This document shows, one piece after another, positions 1 through 5,092 of a stretch of 5,317 bases of DNA (position 1 is the stretch's first letter; each line of letters begins with the position of its first letter). Source of the DNA: JBCCTX01 sp964468435 (GTDB lineage: Bacteria; Bacteroidota; Bacteroidia; J057); assembly GCA_964468435.1 (NCBI GenBank), contig CAYXVE010000114.1, positions 1 through 5,317 on the forward strand, given 5' to 3'. The position numbers and the translations under genes are program-made. Under the pieces are notes generated by a model. That model saw only the letters and a list, made by a program, of their open reading frames with translations. It did not search any database and was not told where the DNA came from.

Positions 1-113
1 GTCCACCCATCCAGGTTTTTCCCGTTAAATAATTGAATCCATTCTTCCTGATCAGTTTGTGCAGACAGGGTCTTGTATCCAATAAGTAATAGTATGATGA
101 TGACAAATTTCAT
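1..113 (-). CDS. DUF1080 / 3-keto-disaccharide hydrolase-like secreted protein, copy A (N-terminal part only)
   Basis: Only the first 37 codons lie inside the window; the rest would be to the left. The start is the ATG complementary to 111-113. It opens a signal peptide (MKFVIIILLLIGYKTLSAQ, the hydrophobic stretch running to residue 13), followed by the domain opening DQEEWIQLFNGKNLDGW. 'LFNGKNLDGW' is the hallmark beginning of the DUF1080 fold (Pfam 3keto-disac_hyd), a secreted or periplasmic beta-sandwich family linked to hydrolysis of 3-keto-glycosides. Copy B at 4044-4913 has the same start. The mature part is identical at nucleotide level over 1-55, while the signal peptides differ (K/R at residue 2, K/I, S/P, T/S, and one extra Ile codon here). 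The gene is divergent from the dehalogenase at 318, with about 200 bases between them. Family assignment is firm; the substrate is unknown. Confidence 0.85.
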   Translation of the reverse strand, partial: MKFVIIILLLIGYKTLSAQTDQEEWIQLFNGKNLDGW

Positions 114-270
114 ATATATGGAGCTATGGTTTTTTGCACATATTAGAAATTTATGTTTTGATGTCCTAATTTTTGCTGCGCTTACTGATTATTTTCGCCT
201 AAATTACCCCCAATAATCGCTGAAAATCACAGGTGTCAGTTAGCTTACACTCAGAAGGAAAACAGATTTA

Positions 271-278
271 CATCTTTG
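271..278 (+). promoter_or_regulatory. Possible -7 box of the dehalogenase promoter
   Basis: CATCTTTG matches 7 of 8 positions of the Bacteroidota -7 consensus TAnnTTTG. It lies about 40 bases before the dehalogenase ATG and 6 bases before the palindrome at 285-294. No clear -33 TTG is visible at the right distance, so this is a weak call. In copy B the last base is changed (CATCTTTA), which would weaken it further. Confidence 0.3.
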
Positions 279-284
279 AAACAG

Positions 285-294
285 AACGGTCGTT
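285..294. promoter_or_regulatory. TetR-type operator-like palindrome (AACG-GT-CGTT), copy A
   Basis: AACGGTCGTT consists of half-sites AACG and CGTT around a GT centre, a form often seen in operators of TetR-family repressors. It sits 23 bases upstream of the dehalogenase start and about where transcription would begin if 271-278 is the -7 box, so a bound protein would block the dehalogenase promoter. The same 10 bases survive unchanged at 5080-5089 although the neighbouring sequence has diverged. No regulator gene is in the window. The sequence is seen directly; the operator role is inferred. Confidence 0.4.
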
Positions 295-317
295 TTCTTT
301 AAACTTAACAACACATC

Positions 318-1196
318 ATGAAACAGCAAATATCTTCAGCCTTTCCCTTTGAATCCCGGTATATCGAGGTTAAGGGACATCGTATGCATTACATCGAAGA
401 AGGAACAGGAGATCCCATTCTTTTTCTTCATGGCAATCCTACTTCCAGCTATCTTTGGCGCAATATCATTCCACATGTTACGTCTTTGGGAAGAGCCATT
501 GCTCCGGATTTGATCGGCATGGGAAAATCGGATAAGGTTGACTCCCGTTACCGTTTTTTTGATCACTACGAATATATAGAGGCTTTCATAGAGAACATGG
601 AATTGAAAAATATTACACTGGTCATACACGATTGGGGATCTGGACTAGGCTTTCATTATGCGCACAATCATCCGGAGAATATCAAGGGTATTGCCTTTAT
701 GGAAGCGATCATCAGGCCTATGCGATGGGAGCAGTTTCCCAGTGGATTTAGTATGGGTTTTAAGCTCATGCGCACGCCTTACATAGGTTGGCTGATGGTC
801 AGTGTGATGAATATATTTGTCAGGCAGATCATGCCGCAAGCCATAGCCAGAAACCTCAGCGCCGATGAAAAGGCTTATTATGCTTCCGCCTATCCTACTA
901 TCAAAAGCCGCAAACCCATACGGCAGTGGCCTTGTGAAATCCCGATCGAAGGTAAACCCGTGGATGTTCATCAGGCGGTAGAACATTATTACAACTGGCT
1001 GAAAACCTCAGAGATACCTAAGTTGCTATTTTACGCTGATCCGGGGGGGATTATCCCGCCCAAACTAGCTGAAAAACTCATTCAGGAGATGCCTAATATA
1101 CAGTCTGTATTTCTGGGGGAAGGACTCCATTATCTCCAGGAAGATCATCCCCACAAGATCGGGGAAGAACTGGCCCAGTGGTATCAATCACTTTAA
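318..1196 (+). CDS. dhaA: Haloalkane dehalogenase, subfamily II (DhaA/LinB-like)
   Basis: This is a 292-residue alpha/beta-hydrolase, almost the same length as Rhodococcus DhaA (about 293). All members of the subfamily-II catalytic set are present: halide-stabilising Asn40 in HGNPTSS (38-44), nucleophile Asp105 with second halide ligand Trp106 in HDWGS (104-108), catalytic acid Glu129 in FMEAIIRP (127-134), and base His271 in LHYLQEDHP. Each is one residue earlier than its DhaA counterpart, which also supports this ATG. The cap domain covers roughly residues 132-215. The expected reaction is hydrolysis of carbon-halogen bonds in haloalkanes to an alcohol plus halide, in the cytoplasm (no signal peptide seen). 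The natural substrate in such bacteria is usually unknown. No clear Shine-Dalgarno precedes the start, which is common in Bacteroidota. The gene is divergent from DUF1080 copy A and 163 bases ahead of the acyltransferase. In the second copy of the region it is wholly deleted. Confidence 0.93.
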   Translation: MKQQISSAFPFESRYIEVKGHRMHYIEEGTGDPILFLHGNPTSSYLWRNIIPHVTSLGRAIAPDLIGMGKSDKVDSRYRFFDHYEYIEAFIENMELKNITLVIHDWGSGLGFHYAHNHPENIKGIAFMEAIIRPMRWEQFPSGFSMGFKLMRTPYIGWLMVSVMNIFVRQIMPQAIARNLSADEKAYYASAYPTIKSRKPIRQWPCEIPIEGKPVDVHQAVEHYYNWLKTSEIPKLLFYADPGGIIPPKLAEKLIQEMPNIQSVFLGEGLHYLQEDHPHKIGEELAQWYQSL

Positions 1197-1215
1197 GCTG
1201 AATTTTTGATTGAAG

Positions 1216-1229
1216 TTTCACGTGTGAAA
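1216..1229. promoter_or_regulatory. Inverted repeat TTTCAC-GT-GTGAAA
   Basis: A 14-base interrupted palindrome with 6-base perfect arms lies 20 bases after the dehalogenase stop. No T-run follows it, so it is more likely a protein-binding site than an intrinsic terminator. The half-site AGTTTCAC (1214-1221) occurs again at 1347-1354, just before the acyltransferase start. Function is inferred only. Confidence 0.35.
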
Positions 1230-1257
1230 AGCATGGATTGACGGAGTATTTACGCTT

Positions 1258-1281
1258 AAATAACGGGTAGACCGGTTATTT
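1258..1281. promoter_or_regulatory. 24-base palindrome, candidate operator or weak terminator
   Basis: Left arm AAATAACGGGT and right arm ACCGGTTATTT are complementary at 10 of 11 positions around a 2-base AG centre. The centre is too tight for an ideal hairpin loop, which favours a dimeric regulator site, although an A-rich flank, GC core and TTATTT end could also act as a poor terminator for the dehalogenase transcript. It lies 78 bases before the acyltransferase ATG. Confidence 0.45.
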
Positions 1282-1359
1282 CAGACAAAAATGAATGCTA
1301 CAAAAGCCCTGGCTGGGAAGACAGGCAGGTATATGTAGGGTTTAGCAGTTTCACATTTA

Positions 1360-2553
1360 ATGTCTGAAAAAACGATGAACACTCTATCTCAATCCCGGAT
1401 TCAATCACTAGATTTACTCAAAGGCCTGGTCATGATCCTGATGTTACTGGATCATGTTAGATACTTTTTTCATTATGACGCCTTTTTCTTTAATCCCATG
1501 GATTTGTCGCAGACAACCCCTGCGATTTTTGCAACTCGTTTTCTGACGCATTTTTGTGCACCTGTTTTTGTATTTCTGGCAGGAACATCGGCTTTTCTGG
1601 TTGGTTCCCAAAAAGACAAGCAAACCCTTTCTATCTGGCTCCTAAAACGCGGCTTATGGTTGGTCGTAGCTGAGCTGACTGTGATAAAGCTGGCCTGGTT
1701 TTTTAAACTCGACTATGCCACCATCGTCTTACAGGTGATTTGGGTTTTAGGAATCAGTATGATATGTCTGGCAGGGCTGATTCATGTACCTAAGAGGTTG
1801 GTCCTGGCATTATCGCTGATCGTGATCTTTGGACACAATGCATTAGACCATTTTTCCTTTACCGGAGAGACAGGTTCTGTAATCTGGACCTTCTTGTATG
1901 AATACAAAATTGTCAATGTAGGTGGTGCTGATATCTTTATAGGATATCAGATTATTCCCTGGATCTTCGTGATGCCCCTGGGATACTACCTGGGAGCATT
2001 GTACCTTCCTGAGGTTGATCAGCTATACAGAGTTCATACACTCAGAACCTTAGGGATAGGTGCTCTGTCAATGTTTTTGTTCCTTCGTATTGTTAATGTA
2101 TATGGTGATCCTGTGCCCTGGACTGTGTTTGAATCCTGGGTTACCACGATCATGTCATTCCTGAATGTAGCCAAATATCCTGCATCCCTGTTGTTTTTGC
2201 TTGTTACCCTTGGCGGAGCCTTATTATTCCTGTCTGTTGCAGAAAGATGGAGTGGAACTCTGCATCAGATCATTACCACTTTCGGAAGGGTGCCCTTATT
2301 TTTTTATATCGTTCACCTCTATGTCATACACCTGCTGGCATCCCTGGCAGCAGTAGCCACCGGATTCAGCTTCCCGGATATGATCATCGATGTATGGGTT
2401 ACCCTACAGCCTGAGCTGAAGGGGTATGGATTTAGTCTGTGGGTAGTGTATGCAACCTGGATAGCACTCACTGTCTTGTTATACCCGCTATGTAAGTGGT
2501 ATGATGCATATAAACGTACTCATAGAGAGCTGTGGTGGTTGAGCTATTTATGA
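1360..2553 (+). CDS. DUF1624 / HGSNAT-like integral membrane acyltransferase
   Basis: The product is a 397-residue polytopic membrane protein with about ten hydrophobic segments (approximately 21-37, 60-82, 93-113, 121-141, 146-160, 190-216, 230-245, 264-292, 308-332, 356-377). The opening RIQSLDLLKGLVMILMLLDH (13-32), the FCAPVFVFLAGTSAFL segment (65-80) and the late FGRVPLFFYIVHLYVIHLL (308-326) are diagnostic of the DUF1624 / heparan-alpha-glucosaminide N-acetyltransferase catalytic family. Asp18, Asp31 and His32 are the conserved polar residues in the first segment. The family moves acyl groups across the membrane onto sugars; the acceptor here is unknown. Met6 (1375) is an alternative start, and neither has a good Shine-Dalgarno. 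The stop overlaps the start of the next ORF (ATGA). A degenerate internal piece of a second copy lies at 5093-5241. Confidence 0.85.
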   Translation: MSEKTMNTLSQSRIQSLDLLKGLVMILMLLDHVRYFFHYDAFFFNPMDLSQTTPAIFATRFLTHFCAPVFVFLAGTSAFLVGSQKDKQTLSIWLLKRGLWLVVAELTVIKLAWFFKLDYATIVLQVIWVLGISMICLAGLIHVPKRLVLALSLIVIFGHNALDHFSFTGETGSVIWTFLYEYKIVNVGGADIFIGYQIIPWIFVMPLGYYLGALYLPEVDQLYRVHTLRTLGIGALSMFLFLRIVNVYGDPVPWTVFESWVTTIMSFLNVAKYPASLLFLLVTLGGALLFLSVAERWSGTLHQIITTFGRVPLFFYIVHLYVIHLLASLAAVATGFSFPDMIIDVWVTLQPELKGYGFSLWVVYATWIALTVLLYPLCKWYDAYKRTHRELWWLSYL

Positions 2554-2720
2554 GTTTTAAAGAAATTGATCAAGGTTTCGTAAAAGCCATCGTAAATCAA
2601 ACATACCATGACTTTGGTAAAGAACCTGAAGACAAAGCCCATAGGGCACTAAGGCTCTATAGAAGAGCGCAGGAGAGTAAACTAACCAAAAAGGGGAAGT
2701 CCCCCCGAAACTTCCCCTAA
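2550..2720 (+). CDS. Small hypothetical protein coupled to the acyltransferase
   Basis: Starting from the ATG that overlaps the acyltransferase stop as ATGA, this gives a 56-residue soluble, basic protein (MSFKEIDQGFVKAIVNQTYH...). The in-frame ATG at 2532 lies inside the upstream gene and is less likely. No signal peptide or membrane segment is present. The middle (about residues 28-48, EDKAHRALRLYRRAQESKL) looks like one amphipathic helix. I do not recognise a family. In favour of a real gene are the coupled start and a helical, non-random composition. Against it, the last residues (GKSPRNFP) are encoded by the hairpin at 2692-2718, so the end may be read-through of a structural element or a gene shortened by mutation. 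Confidence 0.5.
   Translation: MSFKEIDQGFVKAIVNQTYHDFGKEPEDKAHRALRLYRRAQESKLTKKGKSPRNFP
2692..2718. terminator. Stem-loop at the end of the acyltransferase unit (stronger as a minus-strand terminator)
   Basis: AGGGGAAGT (2692-2700) pairs perfectly with ACTTCCCCT (2710-2718) around a 9-base loop. On the plus strand the stem is followed by AACTTCACAT, with no U-tract. On the minus strand it is followed by TTTT, giving a canonical intrinsic terminator. A smaller exclusive hairpin, GGGG-aagt-CCCC (2693-2704), can form from the same left arm. The element overlaps the stop of the small ORF and separates it from the cupredoxin unit, so end-of-operon termination, perhaps in both directions, is the simplest role. 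Confidence 0.55.
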
Positions 2721-2774
2721 CTTCACATAAATTCCCCATTAATAGGGATGAAGCATTTTGATATTATTCCCAAA

Positions 2775-2802
2775 TTGGAATGCGATTATTTTCTATCTTT
2801 TG
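2775..2802 (+). promoter_or_regulatory. Candidate Bacteroidota promoter of the cupredoxin-porin operon
   Basis: TTGG at 2775-2778 and TATCTTTT (followed by G) at 2794-2801 match a -33 TTG and a -7 TAnnTTTG box, with 16 bases between TTG and TA, slightly shorter than the usual spacing. Transcription would start about 2808, leaving a very short leader before the ATG at 2821. The hairpin at 2692-2718 lies just upstream, consistent with a new unit starting here. Confidence 0.45.
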
Positions 2803-2820
2803 TGGGAACTGTGAAATTTT

Positions 2821-3519
2821 ATGAGATACGCTAAACTTACTGTCATTTTGTCAATATGCTTTTTTTTGCATATGGGCATCGTATTTCAAAGATTTGACAA
2901 TTCTGTGCGTGGGACTGTTGTGATGCCTGATTCGGGGAGAAAACTATTTAGCAGGAACCTTGAATATGGAAAGAATCCCAGAGGAGTTGTTACAGAGGAA
3001 GATATACAAACTGAAGCTTTAGCACATCCAGACCTCAACGCATTTGCTATTCTTTTTCCTGTATCATTTAAACCGGATCTCCCTCCCACCCAGAATGCCG
3101 TGATTACTCAGAAAGCACAGACTTTTATCCCACATGTCATTGCTGTAACGGTTGGTTCGACGATATATATCTTAAACGAAGACAACGAATATCACAATGT
3201 TTTTAGCAGGACACCCAGAGCTTCTTTCAACATTGGAAGAAGACCGCCCGGACATATGTATCCCCAAAAGATAAATAAAGTAGGATTAATCAAGCTTTTT
3301 TGTGATATACATGAACACATGAATGCATATGTGTTAAGCCTTGATACACCCTATTTTGCCAGAATTGATGAATATGGCAATTATCATTTGAAAAATTTAC
3401 CTGATGGAGCATATAAGCTGGAAGTTTTTCATCCCGAAGTACCTAAAATCAGTTCCCGCATTATGCTCGAAGGAGGTAAAGAGCTGGTAGTAAATGTTGA
3501 TTTATCTAAAAATAAATGA
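2821..3519 (+). CDS. Secreted cupredoxin-domain protein, 'methylamine utilization protein'-like
   Basis: The 232-residue product opens with a hydrophobic export signal (about 5-23, LTVILSICFFLHMGIVF). Residues 28-85 form a beta-rich N-terminal region, and 92-175 a cupredoxin domain with the signature QKAQTFIPHVIAVTVGSTI, then EYHNVF, then LFCDIHEHM. Probable type-1 copper ligands are His125, Cys161, His164 and Met167. The C-x2-H-x2-M spacing is that of amicyanin. Residues 178-228 (ARIDEYGNYHLKNLPDGAYKL...) resemble a carboxypeptidase-regulatory-like beta-sandwich tail. It is probably a periplasmic or surface copper electron carrier or copper-binding protein; homologues are often loosely named methylamine utilization proteins without evidence for that pathway. 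It overlaps the next gene by ATGA, implying translational coupling and a shared task with the porin. No Shine-Dalgarno is visible; the start is supported by the signal peptide. Confidence 0.82.
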   Translation: MRYAKLTVILSICFFLHMGIVFQRFDNSVRGTVVMPDSGRKLFSRNLEYGKNPRGVVTEEDIQTEALAHPDLNAFAILFPVSFKPDLPPTQNAVITQKAQTFIPHVIAVTVGSTIYILNEDNEYHNVFSRTPRASFNIGRRPPGHMYPQKINKVGLIKLFCDIHEHMNAYVLSLDTPYFARIDEYGNYHLKNLPDGAYKLEVFHPEVPKISSRIMLEGGKELVVNVDLSKNK

Positions 3520-4163
3520 GTGTACTGAAATTTTGCATAGTGCTGATTTTGATACTTCGATTCGCAACAAATCAGAAGATGTATTCCCAGCCTGTATTCG
3601 AAGTAGGGGGGAGTTCAACTTTCGAGCTGACACAAGGACAAGTAAATTCACATTTCTACTACAATGAAATTCATCCTGCAAGAAGGGATTTTGATGTTTC
3701 AATCAGAGAGCTCAATCTCTTGTTGAAGGTAAACCTGTCCGATCAGGTTTCTTTTCATTCACGGGGTCTCTTACGTCAACGATGGGGATATAAGTTGGAG
3801 GAGTATCACCTGAGTCAGGCATTCATCAAATGGGAAAAGAAAGACCGTGCGCTACAGCTATCTCTGGGCAGAATCATTAGTCCCTTCGGCCGTTTTTACC
3901 AGACACTCCTTCCCCGCGACAGGATATTCATTGACAATCCACTGGCGTATTCATACTATACCAATATCTCCGAGACTGTGGGATATGCAGAAGGCTTGTA
4001 TGAACCCAACACACTAATCATAGACAATGCCCGGGACTGGGGATTACCGGTAAGTTATTACGAGGGATATACCACAGGTATCATGGGTAGATGGCATTTC
4101 TGGCCAGATACAGGATTTATAGTTTTGGGCTTCTGGGTCCATGCAGCCTGCCAGGTTGAGTAA
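3516..4163 (+). pseudogene. Outer-membrane porin-like beta-barrel protein, 3'-truncated at a rearrangement
   Basis: The ATG overlaps the cupredoxin stop. A signal peptide (residues 1-24, MSVLKFCIVLILIL...YSQ) is followed by alternating aromatic/polar strands (VFEVGGSSTFELTQGQ, VSIRELNLLLKVNL, ALQLSLGRIISPFGRFYQT), typical of a Bacteroidota outer-membrane barrel, possibly one of the phosphate-selective-porin or 'TonB-independent porin' kind. Such proteins usually have 350 residues or more. Here plausible porin sequence stops near residue 199 (about 4112). The last 15 or so codons (IVLGFWVHAACQVE, stop at 4161-4163) are simply the antisense of the 3' end of DUF1080 copy B. About half the barrel is therefore missing, and the product is unlikely to fold. 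Pairing with the cupredoxin suggests the intact version works with it at the cell envelope. Porin family assignment is from pattern only. Confidence 0.65.
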
Positions 4164-4913
4164 TTCCACTTGGCGGAATTCTACGGGATGGCTTTCGCTT
4201 TGCAGCGAAATCGTACCTGAAGACAACAGTGCGCCATCCTGCTTCATCGTTTCGTCAAACTGGTTGACTACTCCTCCACCTACTTGAGGCATGAGATATT
4301 CATGTACTTTTTCACCTTTGACAAAGTGCTGGATGATGGAGTTGCCCAAAACCAGCACTTCTGCCACTACCCATTGATCGCCCCGATAGGATTTGGAAGT
4401 AGAATTGATACAATGCTGCGTAATGAGCTTTCCATCTATGACTACATGGGTACCGGGTGTACACAGATTGGCTGTCGTACGTGTTCCCTCCTCCGGAGCT
4501 CCTAGTAACTGAACTTCTATGGAGATTGGGAAATCCTGATCTATACCCATCGTAGCAGGATCCTGTCCGTGCACCATGATCCCACTGTTTCTCCATGCCC
4601 AATCTGGACCCTCTGGCGCCTGTTCACCCGCAAAGCGATATTCCACCCTCAACCGATAATAAGAAAATGGATCTTGATAGAAAATATGCCCAAACTGCTC
4701 ATCAAAAGCATCATAGCCTTCGTAGCCCACCTTCATGACCCCATCCTCTACCTGAAAGGTGTTGAGGTAATTTTCACCTACTTCCTGTCCCCTGATTTTT
4801 ACAGTCCACCCATCCAGGTTTTTCCCGTTAAATAATTGAATCCATTCTTCCTGATCAGATTGTGCAGGCAGGGTTATATATCCAATAAGTAATAGTATGA
4901 TAACAAATCTCAT
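4044..4913 (-). CDS. DUF1080 / 3-keto-disaccharide hydrolase-like secreted protein, copy B (altered C-terminus)
   Basis: I choose the ATG at 4913 (MRFVIILLLIGYITLPAQ), aligned with copy A, giving 289 residues. A longer ORF adds 9 residues with no signal-like character. A signal peptide (1-18) is followed by one DUF1080 domain over about 22-253: LFNGKNLDGW (27-36), FQVEDGVMKV (53-62), WRNSGIMVHGQDP (107-119), SIEVQLLG (131-138), TISLQSESHPVEFRQVEL (234-251). The domain appears complete, so the enzyme may work outside the cytoplasm on 3-keto-glycosides or related sugars. The tail GCMDPEAQNYKS (256-267) is normal for Bacteroidota members. The following 22 residues (CIWPEMPSTHDTCG...) are antisense of the porin gene and replace the native end. 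It converges tail-to-tail with the porin, overlapping its ORF by 120 bases. Its upstream region matches that of copy A. Confidence 0.85.
   Translation of the reverse strand: MRFVIILLLIGYITLPAQSDQEEWIQLFNGKNLDGWTVKIRGQEVGENYLNTFQVEDGVMKVGYEGYDAFDEQFGHIFYQDPFSYYRLRVEYRFAGEQAPEGPDWAWRNSGIMVHGQDPATMGIDQDFPISIEVQLLGAPEEGTRTTANLCTPGTHVVIDGKLITQHCINSTSKSYRGDQWVVAEVLVLGNSIIQHFVKGEKVHEYLMPQVGGGVVNQFDETMKQDGALLSSGTISLQSESHPVEFRQVELLNLAGCMDPEAQNYKSCIWPEMPSTHDTCGISLVITYR
4100..4118. other. Rearrangement junction: porin gene joined to DUF1080 3' end
   Basis: Left of about 4112 the plus strand encodes porin-like sequence (GRWHFWPDTG). Right of it the minus strand encodes the conserved DUF1080 tail (GCMDPEAQNYKS). 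Both proteins lose their expected C-termini at this same spot, which fits a single join between two genes. No inverted repeats, target-site duplication or transposase are visible. The exact base cannot be fixed without intact homologues. Confidence 0.65.
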
Positions 4914-5090
4914 AGGTACTGAGTGAGGGTTTCTACACATATTAGAAATTTATGTTTTCATGTCCTGATTTTGGCTGCGCTTACGGATTATTTTCACCTA
5001 ATATATCCATAATAATTTCTGAAAACCAGATGTATCACTTATAATTAAAAAACAAGTAGATTCACATCTTTAAAAACAGAACGGTCGTTT
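4804..5090. repeat. Direct repeat, copy B (DUF1080 5' end plus control region)
   Basis: This matches 1-295 in the same orientation, exactly so for 4804-4858. Signal-peptide codons differ at several bases and by a 3-base indel. The intergenic part keeps blocks such as ACATATTAGAAATTTATG, GCTGCGCTTAC and ACAGAACGGTCGTTT. Homology to copy A ends at the palindrome, after which the DNA continues as acyltransferase remnant. Unlike copy A, no intact gene lies divergent from DUF1080 here. Confidence 0.9.
5080..5089. promoter_or_regulatory. TetR-type operator-like palindrome, copy B
   Basis: AACGGTCGTT is identical to 285-294. It now precedes only the acyltransferase remnant, so if it still matters it would have to act on DUF1080 copy B, about 170 bases away on the other strand. 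Its conservation amid diverged flanks is suggestive but could be chance over 10 bases. Confidence 0.35.
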
Positions 5091-5092
5091 AC

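Larger units (their letters stand above)
1..295. repeat. Direct repeat, copy A (DUF1080 5' end plus divergent control region)
   Basis: This segment recurs in the same orientation at 4804-5090. The match is exact over bases 1-55, lightly diverged through the signal-peptide codons, and clearly more diverged but still alignable through the intergenic part. Conserved blocks there include ACATATTAGAAATTTATG and GCTGCGCTTAC. The match ends just after the AACGGTCGTT palindrome at 285-294. In this copy the DNA continues into the dehalogenase; in copy B it jumps to the middle of the acyltransferase. No terminal inverted repeats or transposase are present, so this is a segmental duplication and not an insertion sequence. 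Confidence 0.9.

Noticed and set aside
336..986. Minus-strand ORFs of 97 and 113 codons inside the dehalogenase gene
   Set aside because: They are antisense to a gene with a full catalytic motif set; their translations have no domain-like character.
2557..2739. Minus-strand ORF opposite the small coupled ORF
   Set aside because: It contains the hairpin as coding sequence, has no coupling or upstream signal, and looks like a shadow.
2724..2755. Possible hairpin TTCCCC...AGGGAT after the small ORF
   Set aside because: The arms pair for only a few bases over an AT-rich centre, which is not convincing.
2811..2816. GTGAAA just before the cupredoxin start as a third copy of the TTTCAC half-site
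   Set aside because: Six bases in AT-rich DNA can occur by chance, and there is no paired arm.
2886..3702. Minus-strand ORFs of 66-67 codons opposite the cupredoxin and porin genes
   Set aside because: They lie antisense to clear protein-coding genes and show no recognisable features.
4284..4835. Plus-strand ORFs and a second minus-strand ORF over DUF1080 copy B
   Set aside because: All are out-of-frame shadows of a complete DUF1080 reading frame.
4914..4940. Nine-residue upstream extension of DUF1080 copy B
   Set aside because: MCRNPHSVP is not signal-like, and copy A begins at the equivalent of 4913.
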